Positions 53,335-61,355 of a stretch of 64,000 nucleotides of DNA are shown piece by piece; positions within the stretch are counted from its first letter, which is position 1, and every line of letters begins with the position of its first letter. Source of the DNA: Actinokineospora enzanensis DSM 44649. Lineage in GTDB: Bacteria > Actinomycetota > Actinomycetes > Mycobacteriales > Pseudonocardiaceae. The position numbers and the translations under genes were made by a program. The stretch lies in assembly GCF_000374445.1 (NCBI RefSeq), contig NZ_KB894403.1, positions 272,435 to 336,434 of the forward strand. The letters run 5' to 3'. The notes beneath the pieces were generated by a model that worked only from the letters and a program-made list of their open reading frames with translations, was not told the origin of the DNA and did not search any database.

Positions 53335-54369
53335 GTGACCTATCGCCTGACCCAGTACGCCCACGGCGGCGGCTGCGCCTGCAAGATCCCGCCGGGCGAG
53401 CTGGAGTCCATCGTCGCCGCCCTCAGCACGCCCAGGGCACCGGTCGACGCGCCGACCGAACAGTCCGGTCGCGATCACTCCCCCACCGCAGACCTCGACG
53501 CCGCACCGAGGCTGCTCGTCGGCCTGGACACCGGTGATGACGCGGCCGTGGTGGACATCGGTGGTCCGTCCGCGTTGGTGATGACCACCGACTTCTTCGC
53601 CCCGGTCGTCGACGACGCCTACGACTGGGGCCGGATCGCCGCCGCCAACGCGCTCTCCGATGTCTACGCGATGGGTGGCCGACCGGTCATCGCCCTGAAT
53701 CTCCTGGGCTGGCCGCGCGGCGTCCTGCCCATGGAGCTGGCCGCCGAGGTTCTTCGCGGCGGCGCCGACATCACCGCCCAGGCCTGCTGTCACCTCGCGG
53801 GCGGGCACAGTGTCGACGATCCCGAACCCAAGTACGGCCTCGCCGTCACCGGCCTCGTCGACCCGGCGCACCTGATGCGCAACGACACCGGCCGCGCGGG
53901 CTTCCCGCTCACCCTCACCAAACCCCTGGGTGTCGGCGTGCTCAACAACCGGCACAAGGCCACCGCCGAGGTCTTCCCCGCGGCCATCGCGTCCATGACC
54001 ACCCTCAACCGCGACGCCGCCACGGCCGCCATCGCCGCCGGGGTCCGCTGCGCCACCGATGTCACCGGTTTCGGGCTGCTCGGCCACCTGCACAAACTCG
54101 CCCGCGCCAGCGGCGTCACCGCCATCATCGATCCCGCCGCCGTCCCCTACCTCGACGGTGTGCGCGACTCCGCCGCCGCCGGGTACGTCAGCGGCGGCAC
54201 CCACCGCAACCTCGACTGGGTCGCCCCGCACGTCGACATCTCCCGCGACGCCGAGCTTCTCGCCGACCCGCAGACCTCAGGCGGTCTGCTCCTGGTCGGC
54301 GAGGTTCCCGGGCACCCGGTGATCGGCGAGCTGGTACCCCGGCGCGAGCACACCGTCGTCGTCAGATGA
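53335..54369 (+). CDS. selD: Selenide, water dikinase SelD
   Basis: 344 residues. The active-site GGGCACK (Cys in place of the Sec used by some SelDs, with Lys) leads the protein, then DTGDDAAVVD, the Rossmann-like AIRS-fold ANALSDVYAMGG, and CHLAGGHSVDDPEPKYGLAVTG. It makes selenophosphate from selenide and ATP. GTG at 53335 is divergent from the selC-selA-selB unit. It overlaps the convergent DUF3883 gene by eight bases. Confidence 0.95.
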   Translation: MTYRLTQYAHGGGCACKIPPGELESIVAALSTPRAPVDAPTEQSGRDHSPTADLDAAPRLLVGLDTGDDAAVVDIGGPSALVMTTDFFAPVVDDAYDWGRIAAANALSDVYAMGGRPVIALNLLGWPRGVLPMELAAEVLRGGADITAQACCHLAGGHSVDDPEPKYGLAVTGLVDPAHLMRNDTGRAGFPLTLTKPLGVGVLNNRHKATAEVFPAAIASMTTLNRDAATAAIAAGVRCATDVTGFGLLGHLHKLARASGVTAIIDPAAVPYLDGVRDSAAAGYVSGGTHRNLDWVAPHVDISRDAELLADPQTSGGLLLVGEVPGHPVIGELVPRREHTVVVR

Positions 54370-55225
54370 CGTAGCCGTAGGCCAAGGGGCTCAGCCGGTC
54401 CTCGGCGACCACCCACGGGTGGATCACCCGCACGGTCCCGCCCACCGCCCGCGGTGCCGGGGCCGCGTGGTCGATCTCGATCCCGCCGACCACGACCAGC
54501 ATCGCGTCCAGCCGGGCGAGCGCGACCTCCTCGGCGGTCAGCACGACCTGCGCGCCCGCCGACGTCGTCCCCTTCACCAGCACGACCACCTGCTCGTCGC
54601 CCCGGGTCGCGTCGAAGTCGTAGGGCTGCACCGCGCCGACATCGGCCACCGCGTAGCCCTGGGCGGTCAGGTGCTCGGCCGCCGCCCGCAACGCCCGCCG
54701 GTCGATCGCGCGCCGTTCGCCGGAGCTGAGGCCGAAGGCGGGTCGCCTGCGCCTGCCCGCCGCCAGGTCGACGAGCCTGCGGGCGTCGGCGACGTCGGGA
54801 TGTTCCGGTGGCTCGGCCGACTCGACGCCGTCGAGACCGGTCATGGCCAGGGCCTCGGCGGCGTCCCCCGCGGGGAAGAAGCGGCGCAGCAGCGCGCCGA
54901 CCACCTGGGCGCGGGCCTCCGGGTCGGTGGCCATCCGGGTGTGGACGCGGTCGACCAGCCCGCCGAGCGGGTCGGGGTCGGCGGAGGTCTCCTCCCACCA
55001 GGCGGTCTGTGCCAACGCGACGAACGGGACGTCCTCGTGGTCGCCGGACGGGTCCAGGGCGGCCACCAGGTCCCGCAGGCAGGACCGCGCCTGCGACCAC
55101 CGCACCAGGCGGGGTTCGTCGCGGGCGGCGCGGCCGATCGCCCAGAGCAGGAGGATGGCCTGGTGGCGGGCCGGGCGGTCGGGGGGACCGTCCGCGCGGA
55201 GGGTGTTCACCATCTCCAACAGCAC
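54362..55225 (-). CDS. DUF3883-domain protein, possible nuclease
   Basis: 287 residues. The N-terminal half is helical with RPARHQAILLLWAIGRAA, resembling the head domain of McrA-like restriction proteins. The C-terminal DUF3883 domain reads FDATRGDEQVVVLVKGTTSAG and VVVGGIEIDHA; this domain has a restriction-endonuclease-like D-...-E-x-K core. GTG at 55225 with a GAGGGGAG site is chosen over the ATG at 55213. A standalone modification-dependent or defence-like nuclease is inferred. Confidence 0.6.
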   Translation of the reverse strand: MLLEMVNTLRADGPPDRPARHQAILLLWAIGRAARDEPRLVRWSQARSCLRDLVAALDPSGDHEDVPFVALAQTAWWEETSADPDPLGGLVDRVHTRMATDPEARAQVVGALLRRFFPAGDAAEALAMTGLDGVESAEPPEHPDVADARRLVDLAAGRRRRPAFGLSSGERRAIDRRALRAAAEHLTAQGYAVADVGAVQPYDFDATRGDEQVVVLVKGTTSAGAQVVLTAEEVALARLDAMLVVVGGIEIDHAAPAPRAVGGTVRVIHPWVVAEDRLSPLAYGYVI

Positions 55226-55289
55226 CGGACCACTCCCCTCGTCGCACCCGGGTCGGGCAGCAGCATAGGGGGTGCGCGGGAATCGGCTG

Positions 55290-56162
55290 TCAGATTTCCA
55301 GGCGGGTGCCGTCGAGCGGGACCGTGGCGCCCGCCGCGGATACGGCGGTGTGTTCCGGGGAGGCACGGTCGGCGACCGGGTTGGTGTTGTTCAGGTGCGT
55401 GTAGTGCCAGCGGATCCCGCCGTCGGGCAGCAGGGGCAGCGACTCGGTGATCGGCAGGTGGCCCATGCGGCGCTGGTCGGTGGTGCCGCCCGCGGTGGCG
55501 GTGGACATCTCGCCCGCGGTGTGGAAGGTGCCGTCGAGCAGGACGTGGTCGGCGTCGGCGACGAAGTCGGCGAAGCCGGGCGGCAGCTCGGCCACGCACG
55601 GCGCGTAGACGAGGGTCCCGCCGGTCGCGGGGTCGTGCACACGGTAGGCGACCACCCAGTCCGGCGCGGTCGGCGCGGCCTGGGCGTAGCGGGGGCGTTT
55701 GCCCGACAGCGGGAGGACGGTGCATTCCAGGCCGTCCCCGATGGCGAACGGCTCGGTCGCGGGCAGCCACGACCAGTCCCGGTAGTGGGCCAGGACCGGG
55801 CGCAATGGCAGGTGATCCAGCACCGGCGGCGGCGCCCACACGGTCAGCTCCGCGCCCTCGCGCAGGAACGTCAGGCCCAGTGTGTGGTCGAGTTCGGCGT
55901 CGGTCAGCAGCACCCCGCGCAGCGGTGTCTCGCGGCGGCCGGGGCCGGGGGCGAGCTCCGGGGTCGCGGTGAGCTGGGCGCGCAGGTCCGGGGAGGCGTT
56001 GAGCAGGTACCAGTCGCGGCCGGTCGCGCTGACGACCACGCAGTCCTGGGTCCGGCCGGGCACCGACGGGTCACCGGCGCGGGCGCGCACGCACAGGTCG
56101 CAGGCACAGTTCCACTGGGGCAGGCCGCCTCCGGCGGCGGTGCCCAGGATGATGACCTTCAC
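55290..56162 (-). CDS. pqqB: PQQ biosynthesis protein PqqB
   Basis: 290 residues, metallo-hydrolase fold. GTAAGGGLPQWNCACDLCVRA, the TDAELDHTLGL metal site, and THLNNTNP near the end are hallmarks. PqqB acts late in PQQ formation. Its GTG overlaps pqqE by GTGA. It is the last gene of the pqqACDEB operon. Confidence 0.95.
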   Translation of the reverse strand: MKVIILGTAAGGGLPQWNCACDLCVRARAGDPSVPGRTQDCVVVSATGRDWYLLNASPDLRAQLTATPELAPGPGRRETPLRGVLLTDAELDHTLGLTFLREGAELTVWAPPPVLDHLPLRPVLAHYRDWSWLPATEPFAIGDGLECTVLPLSGKRPRYAQAAPTAPDWVVAYRVHDPATGGTLVYAPCVAELPPGFADFVADADHVLLDGTFHTAGEMSTATAGGTTDQRRMGHLPITESLPLLPDGGIRWHYTHLNNTNPVADRASPEHTAVSAAGATVPLDGTRLEI

Positions 56163-57241
56163 CGCACCACCGGCAGGGCACGCATGCGGAACGGCACCTC
56201 CACGCTCGTCTCCGGCACGGCCTGCCGCACCACGTCGTGGTGCGGGGACAGCGAGCACACCGGGTCGGTGTTCTCGGCCGCGCCGGTCAGCAGGTAAGCC
56301 TGGCAGCGGCAGCCGCCGAAGTCCACCGCGCGCCGGGGGCAGGACCGGCACGGGTCGCGCATCCAGTCCTCGCCGCGGTAGGCGGTGAACGCCTCGGACT
56401 CGTACCAGATGTCGGCGAGCGGGCGGTCGGTGACGGTGTCGAAGGTCAGGTTCTCGATCACGTGCGCGGACGGGCAGGGCAGCACGGCGCCGTCCGGGGC
56501 GACGGTCAGCTGGCGGGCGCCCCAGCCGTGCATGCACGGTTTCGGGTATTCCTCGTGGTAGTCGGCGATCACGTGGATCACCTCCATGCGCCCGGCGAGC
56601 CGGTCGCGGGCCGCGCGCACCACGGGTTCGGCGGCGGCGAGCTGCGCGCGGGTGGGCATGAGCGCGTCGCGGTTGCGCAGGGCCCAGCCGTAGTACTGGG
56701 TGTTGGCCAGCTCCAGCCGTTGCGCGCCGAGCTCCTCGGCCAGCGCGATGATCTCGGCGACCTGGTCGAGGTTTCGCCGGTGCAGCACCACGTTCACCGT
56801 CAGCGGCAGGCCCACGGCGTGCACGGCGGCCGCGGCGGCGCGTTTGTGCGCGGTGACGCGGGTCCCGGCGATCTCGTCGGCGCGGGCGGGGTCGGCGGCC
56901 TGCACCGACAGCTGCACGTGTTCGACGCCGCAACCCGCGAGCTCGGCCATCCGTTGCTCGGTGAGGCCGACGCCGCTGGTCACCAGGTTCACGTAGCAGC
57001 CGAGGCCGGAGGCGTGCTCGACCAGGTCCGGCAGGTCGCGGCGGGCCAGCGGCTCGCCGCCGGACATGTGCACCTGCAGCACACCCAGCTCGCGGGCCTG
57101 GGTGAACACCGACCGCCACTGCGCGGTGTCCAGCTCGCGGGCGCGGCCGACCAGTTCCAGCGGGTTGGAGCAGTACGGGCAGTGCAGCGGGCAGCGGTGG
57201 GTCAGCTCGGCCAGCAGGCCGAACGGCGCGGCCGCGGTCAT
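56159..57241 (-). CDS. pqqE: PqqA peptide radical-SAM enzyme PqqE
   Basis: 360 residues. The SAM cluster is Cys17, Cys21, Cys24 in RCPLHCPYC, followed by SGGEPLARRDL; the SPASM Cys residues are seen in CMHGWGARQL, CPSAH, and CRSCPRRAVDFGGCRCQA. PqqE joins Glu and Tyr carbons of PqqA. It overlaps pqqD (ATGA) and pqqB. Confidence 0.96.
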   Translation of the reverse strand: MTAAAPFGLLAELTHRCPLHCPYCSNPLELVGRARELDTAQWRSVFTQARELGVLQVHMSGGEPLARRDLPDLVEHASGLGCYVNLVTSGVGLTEQRMAELAGCGVEHVQLSVQAADPARADEIAGTRVTAHKRAAAAAVHAVGLPLTVNVVLHRRNLDQVAEIIALAEELGAQRLELANTQYYGWALRNRDALMPTRAQLAAAEPVVRAARDRLAGRMEVIHVIADYHEEYPKPCMHGWGARQLTVAPDGAVLPCPSAHVIENLTFDTVTDRPLADIWYESEAFTAYRGEDWMRDPCRSCPRRAVDFGGCRCQAYLLTGAAENTDPVCSLSPHHDVVRQAVPETSVEVPFRMRALPVVR

Positions 57242-57510
57242 GTCGTCTCCCGTTCCACGATGTCGCGTTCGGCGAGGCCGCGCAGCACGGCCACGACGTC
57301 CTCGACGCGCACGCCCGCGTAGTGCTCGCCCAGCCGGTCGACGATCCGGGCGACCGTGCGGGTGCCGTCGCAGGCGCGCAGCACGGCCTCGGCGGTGGGG
57401 TTGAGCAGCAGCACGCCCTCCGGGAACAGCGCGACCGCGGAGCGGCGCACCGCGTCGAAGTCCAGCCGCACGCCGCGGCGCAGCCGGGGCACCCACTCGG
57501 TGGCGTTCAC
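57238..57510 (-). CDS. pqqD: PqqD peptide-chaperone
   Basis: 90 residues with winged-helix RRE fold: RRGVRLDFDAV, LLNPTAEAVLRACDGTRTV and VVAVLRGLAERDIVE. PqqD binds PqqA and presents it to PqqE. It overlaps pqqC by GTGA. Confidence 0.92.
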   Translation of the reverse strand: MNATEWVPRLRRGVRLDFDAVRRSAVALFPEGVLLLNPTAEAVLRACDGTRTVARIVDRLGEHYAGVRVEDVVAVLRGLAERDIVERETT

Positions 57511-58217
57511 CGCTCGGCCGCCGCGTGCTCGATGGCGTCCAGCAGCGACCACAGCACGTCGCACTTGAAGGCCAGCGCGGCGATCGCGGCGTCCTGCGAC
57601 TCGCGGGTGCGGCAGTGCGCGAGCACCAGGTCGACGGCGACCTTGCCCTCGTCGGACACGGCATCGACGCGGGTGGTGAAGTAGGCGAGGTCGTCGCGGC
57701 TGATCCACGGGTAGTGCGCGAGCACGTCGGTGACGCGGCGGCGCATGAGGTGCCCGGAGAACATCTCGGTGAGCCCGGAGGCGATGCCGATGATCCACGG
57801 CTGGGTGCGGGCGAAGCGCACGTAGGCGTCCACGGCGAAGCGCGCGCCCGGCACGACGTGCTGCTCGTCGAGCACCTCCGCGCGGGACAGGCCGAGCGCC
57901 TCGCACAGCCGCAGCCAGTGCTCGCGGCCGCCCTCGCCCTCCACGGCGCCGTCGTGGTAGACGATGCGTTCCAGCCAGGCGCGGCGGACCTCGGGCAGCG
58001 GGCAGTTGCTGATGATCGCCGCGTCCTTGCACGGCAGCACGCTCTGGTAGTACCAGCGGTTGGCCGCCCAGCTGCGCAGCTCGGCGCGGCTCAGCTCGCC
58101 CGCGTGCATCCGCAGGTGGAACGGATGCGTGCTCCAATAGCGCTCGGAAAGCGCGCGCAGCTCGCCCAGGAACTCATCCGGTGAGCGCGGGACCGCGTGC
58201 ACCGACTCGACAGACAC
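57507..58217 (-). CDS. pqqC: PQQ synthase PqqC
   Basis: 236 residues, TenA-like helical fold. It closes the rings and performs the final oxidation to PQQ. Landmarks are RSWAANRWYYQSVLPCKDAA, HDGAVEGEGGREHWLRL and a SGLTEMFSGHLM active-site region. The GTG at 58217 has a GGGAGGAT site. Follows pqqA by 66 bp. Confidence 0.95.
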   Translation of the reverse strand: MSVESVHAVPRSPDEFLGELRALSERYWSTHPFHLRMHAGELSRAELRSWAANRWYYQSVLPCKDAAIISNCPLPEVRRAWLERIVYHDGAVEGEGGREHWLRLCEALGLSRAEVLDEQHVVPGARFAVDAYVRFARTQPWIIGIASGLTEMFSGHLMRRRVTDVLAHYPWISRDDLAYFTTRVDAVSDEGKVAVDLVLAHCRTRESQDAAIAALAFKCDVLWSLLDAIEHAAAER

Positions 58218-58283
58218 CCCGAATCCTCCCGACAGCACGGGCCGGTGGCGGCCCATTCCCGGCCGCCACCGACGCACCCGGTC

Positions 58284-58382
58284 TCAGTCCTGCCGCGCGA
58301 CGTACGCGGTGATCTCCATCGGGGTGTCGTACTCGGTGTACTCCGGCGTGGTCCAGGGCATGAGCTCGGTGTTCTCGGTCAT
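58284..58382 (-). CDS. pqqA: PqqA precursor peptide
   Basis: A 32-residue peptide. The invariant Glu and Tyr of MEITAYVARQD (separated by three residues) are the atoms of the final PQQ. ATG at 58382 has an AAGGGAC site five bases upstream. Short for automated calling but unequivocal from its neighbours. Confidence 0.95.
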   Translation of the reverse strand: MTENTELMPWTTPEYTEYDTPMEITAYVARQD

Positions 58383-58947
58383 CTGCGTCCCTTCACTCGG
58401 TGCTGGTCGCCGCCCGGCGGGCGGCGACGGGCCGGTGGCCTGCGGGCGTGGCCGGGAATGCCCGAAACGCTGTCGTTTTCCGACCGCGTCGATCACCATA
58501 CCCCGGATCTCGGTTCGGCCACCATTTCCGAGCGGCGATGTGATGCCATCGGCGAAACCTTTCCGAGTGGACAACACCACGGTCGAGCAACATTTGTGAA
58601 ATATTCGCAGGTGGCGCGCATTCCCATATCCCGATATCCGGGACGGCCGCACGTTGCCGCACGCGGGCCCGGTCGTGGGCGGTGCTGGGATGAGCGGACG
58701 GTCCGCGATCGCCTGGGGCGACGGTCGAATCCGACCCACAATGCGTCGTTTTCCCGCTGGACACAATCGGTTCCCGCATTTCTGCGAATTCCGGACCGGG
58801 GGTTTATCCCGGGTCTTGCGGGAATCTTTACCCGGTGTACGCTCGGCTCGCTCGCGGCGGTGGCGGGAATCGGCGCGACGGCGATCCAAGGCGCCCGACG
58901 CCTGTTCGGGGCGCGCGTCGGGTGGCACTGCGACGGGTTTGGGAGAA
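58383..58947. other. Divergent control region between pqq operon and collagen-like gene
   Basis: Some 565 bp with no supported gene, less GC-rich than its flanks (notably 58590-58660). It includes a near-palindromic ATATCCCGATATCCGGG (58625-58641). It must hold promoters of both operons; none was resolved. Confidence 0.4.
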
Positions 58948-60966
58948 ATGCAGACAAACCATCGACGGGATGATTTCCTCATTCAACTGCGGCTCGATCT
59001 GGTGCGCGACCTACAGGCCCGCGCACTGCGGCGCGCGGTGTCCGACGACCCCGGGAAACCGGGCCGGGTGCACCGCGTGGTCACCCGCCGGGTGCCGCTG
59101 CTGCGCATGCGCGCGGGCTGGCACGAACCGGGACTGGAGTTCGCCGGGGACGGGCTGCGCCTGTCCGCGACCGTGCGCGGCGGCGCGCGGCTGGCCTGGC
59201 GGGCCCGCAACCTCGGCGCGAGCGGCACGGTCGGGGCCGACTGCGCCCTGGTCGTCGACGATCTCGTGCGGGCCCGGCTGACCCGGCCGCACCGCGACGA
59301 GGTCGACACCGCGGGCCTCACGGTCGAGTACCGGGGCGACGACAGCAGCCCGTCGCGCCCGGCGGAGGCGTTCGTGCGGCGGGTGACGCGCACCGGGCTG
59401 CACCGGCAGCTGTTCGGACCGCTCGCCGACCTGCCGCTGACCTGCCTGCCCGAGTCGCTCCCGGCCCGGCTGGCCCCGGCACCCGAGGGCGTCGCCACCG
59501 CGGCGCGGGTGTCCACCGACCCGCCCCGCGGCACGCTCACCCTCGCGCTGTCGTCGGTCGAGCGGGCCCCCGACCCCGACCGGCCGGTGGACCTGCTGTT
59601 CGCCCCGGCGGCCAACGCGGCCGTCGCGATGACCGAACCCGGCCTGGACGCGCTGCTGGCCTGGCACTGCCTGCGGGGTGTGGCCGTGGGCGAGCGGTGC
59701 CGCTGGTCCGGCGCGACCGCCAGGTTCGTGGGGCAGCGGGACATCCGCGTGATCGGCACGCTGCACCACGCCGACGGCGACATCGCCGTGGACCACACCA
59801 CCGCCCTGACCCTCGACCCGGCGCGCACCGCCGTGCCCACCGCGGCGACCCGCGGGCAGCTGGTCGCCGCCGCGGTCGGGACACTCCTGCACCAGGTCTT
59901 CGCGTCGGTCGCGGTCACCACCAGGACCAAGTCCGGGCGGCCCGTCGGCACCGCGACCCGGGTCCGGCACCGGTTCGTGGTGCCCGGCACGGACATCACC
60001 GTCAACGCCGAGATCCTGGACCTGTTCGTCCAGGACGGTTATGTCGTCGCGCACTACCGCGTGCCCACCGGCACGGCCGTGCCGTTGCCCCTGCCGGAGA
60101 ACGCCCCGACGCCGACGATCACCGCCGAACCCGGGGCCCTGGGCGCGGGATTCTCCGACTACCGCCTCACCGCCGACCTGGCCGACCACGGCACGGGCCC
60201 GTTCGACTACGCCTGGCGCGTCGGCGACACCGACGACCTGGAACCCGGCCACCGCCCGACGTTGACCGTGCGCGGGCTGCCGCTCGGCACACCCACCCGG
60301 ATCGCGCTGCGGGTGATCGACCTGTCCGGCCAGACCGGCGACACCCACATCGATCTCGACCTCCCCGAGCGACCCGACGAACAGACCCAGGACATCGAAC
60401 CCGCCACGAACGGCCGAGGCCCATCCGGTGCGAAGCCGCTCCGGGACCGGTCGTCAGCCCGGAACTCGGCCCGGCAGGCGGCGCCGCGCGGGGTACCGCT
60501 CGCGGCGGTCCTCGGCCTGGCGGGCGGCCTGGTCGGCGGTGCCGCCGCGGGCACGGTCACCACGATGCTGGTGGGCGACTCGACGCCCTCGGTCCACCAG
60601 ATCGGCCCGACGGGCCTGCCGGGAACGGCGGGCGAACCCGGCGTGCCCGGCGAGACGGGCCCTGGCGGAGCCGCCGGACCGGCCGGAGCCCCCGGGGTCG
60701 CCGGGAGCCAGGGCGAGCAGGGCCGGGTCGGCCCAGCCGGACGCGCGGGCACCAACGGTCCCGCGGGACCGAACGGGATCCCGGGACAGAACGGGACCCC
60801 GGGCGTGGCAGGCGCGACAGGTGCGACGGGTCCCATCGGACCCATGGGACCCATGGGCCCTCCGGGACCGCCCGGACCTCCGGGGCCGCCCGGACCCCCT
60901 GGAACACCGATACCCACCGGGGAAACCGTTCCCACCGGCTATGCCGGTGCGGGACCCGGCCGATGA
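58948..60966 (+). CDS. Collagen-like membrane protein with N-terminal globular domains
   Basis: 672 residues. There is no signal peptide. Residues about 60-400 are beta-rich, with a TULIP/DUF2993-like look ([20 protein letters not shown]); about 400-490 is PKD-like ([28 protein letters not shown]). A Lys/Arg-rich stretch then precedes one membrane helix at about 516-542 ([13 protein letters not shown]), followed by some 100 residues of Gly-X-Y collagen repeats (60602-60905). Positive charges before the helix predict N-in, collagen-out. ATG at 58948 follows GGGAGA. Confidence 0.8.
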   Translation: MQTNHRRDDFLIQLRLDLVRDLQARALRRAVSDDPGKPGRVHRVVTRRVPLLRMRAGWHEPGLEFAGDGLRLSATVRGGARLAWRARNLGASGTVGADCALVVDDLVRARLTRPHRDEVDTAGLTVEYRGDDSSPSRPAEAFVRRVTRTGLHRQLFGPLADLPLTCLPESLPARLAPAPEGVATAARVSTDPPRGTLTLALSSVERAPDPDRPVDLLFAPAANAAVAMTEPGLDALLAWHCLRGVAVGERCRWSGATARFVGQRDIRVIGTLHHADGDIAVDHTTALTLDPARTAVPTAATRGQLVAAAVGTLLHQVFASVAVTTRTKSGRPVGTATRVRHRFVVPGTDITVNAEILDLFVQDGYVVAHYRVPTGTAVPLPLPENAPTPTITAEPGALGAGFSDYRLTADLADHGTGPFDYAWRVGDTDDLEPGHRPTLTVRGLPLGTPTRIALRVIDLSGQTGDTHIDLDLPERPDEQTQDIEPATNGRGPSGAKPLRDRSSARNSARQAAPRGVPLAAVLGLAGGLVGGAAAGTVTTMLVGDSTPSVHQIGPTGLPGTAGEPGVPGETGPGGAAGPAGAPGVAGSQGEQGRVGPAGRAGTNGPAGPNGIPGQNGTPGVAGATGATGPIGPMGPMGPPGPPGPPGPPGPPGTPIPTGETVPTGYAGAGPGR

Positions 60967-61018
60967 CCTGGGCGGGGCGCCCTCGCTGAACACGCTGCCC
61001 GACCAGGCATCGCCGGAT

Positions 61019-61060
61019 ACCGGGAGCCGACGGGACGACGACGTCCCGTCGGCTCCCGGT
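61019..61060 (+). terminator. Hairpin terminator
   Basis: A perfect 19-bp stem (61019-61037 with 61042-61060) and 4-base loop, 53 bp after the collagen-like gene. The gap 60967-61355 has no gene; besides this and the next hairpin it holds TGTTCC-rich sequence near 61210-61280. Confidence 0.85.
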
Positions 61061-61307
61061 TCTCGCATGTGCGGAACGGCCCGACACGACCGGGGACCCG
61101 ACCAGGACCCACGCAACGCGGGACCACCGATCCCACCTCGTCCCGCCGAGAACCTCGACGGGGAACTCGGCCGGTGCCCCATCGGAACTCCCCCTGCCGC
61201 CGGACCTGGACGCGCCTGCCTCATGGAACACGGGGGAAGCTGTGTTCCGTTCCTGTTCCGTGTTCTGTACCCGTCCCGTCCGAGGCGGAACCGGACCGGG
61301 ACACGGC

Positions 61308-61348
61308 GACGCCGGGTGTGCCCGGCGCGAAGGGGCACACCCGGCGTC
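61308..61348 (-). terminator. Hairpin terminator
   Basis: A 16-bp perfect stem (61308-61323 with 61333-61348) and a 9-base loop, eight bases beyond the amidohydrolase stop. Confidence 0.85.
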
Positions 61349-61355
61349 GGTCCGG

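Noticed and set aside
60207-60935. Gly/Pro-rich open frame on the minus strand
   Set aside because: It is the complement of the collagen repeats, which naturally lack stops in other frames.
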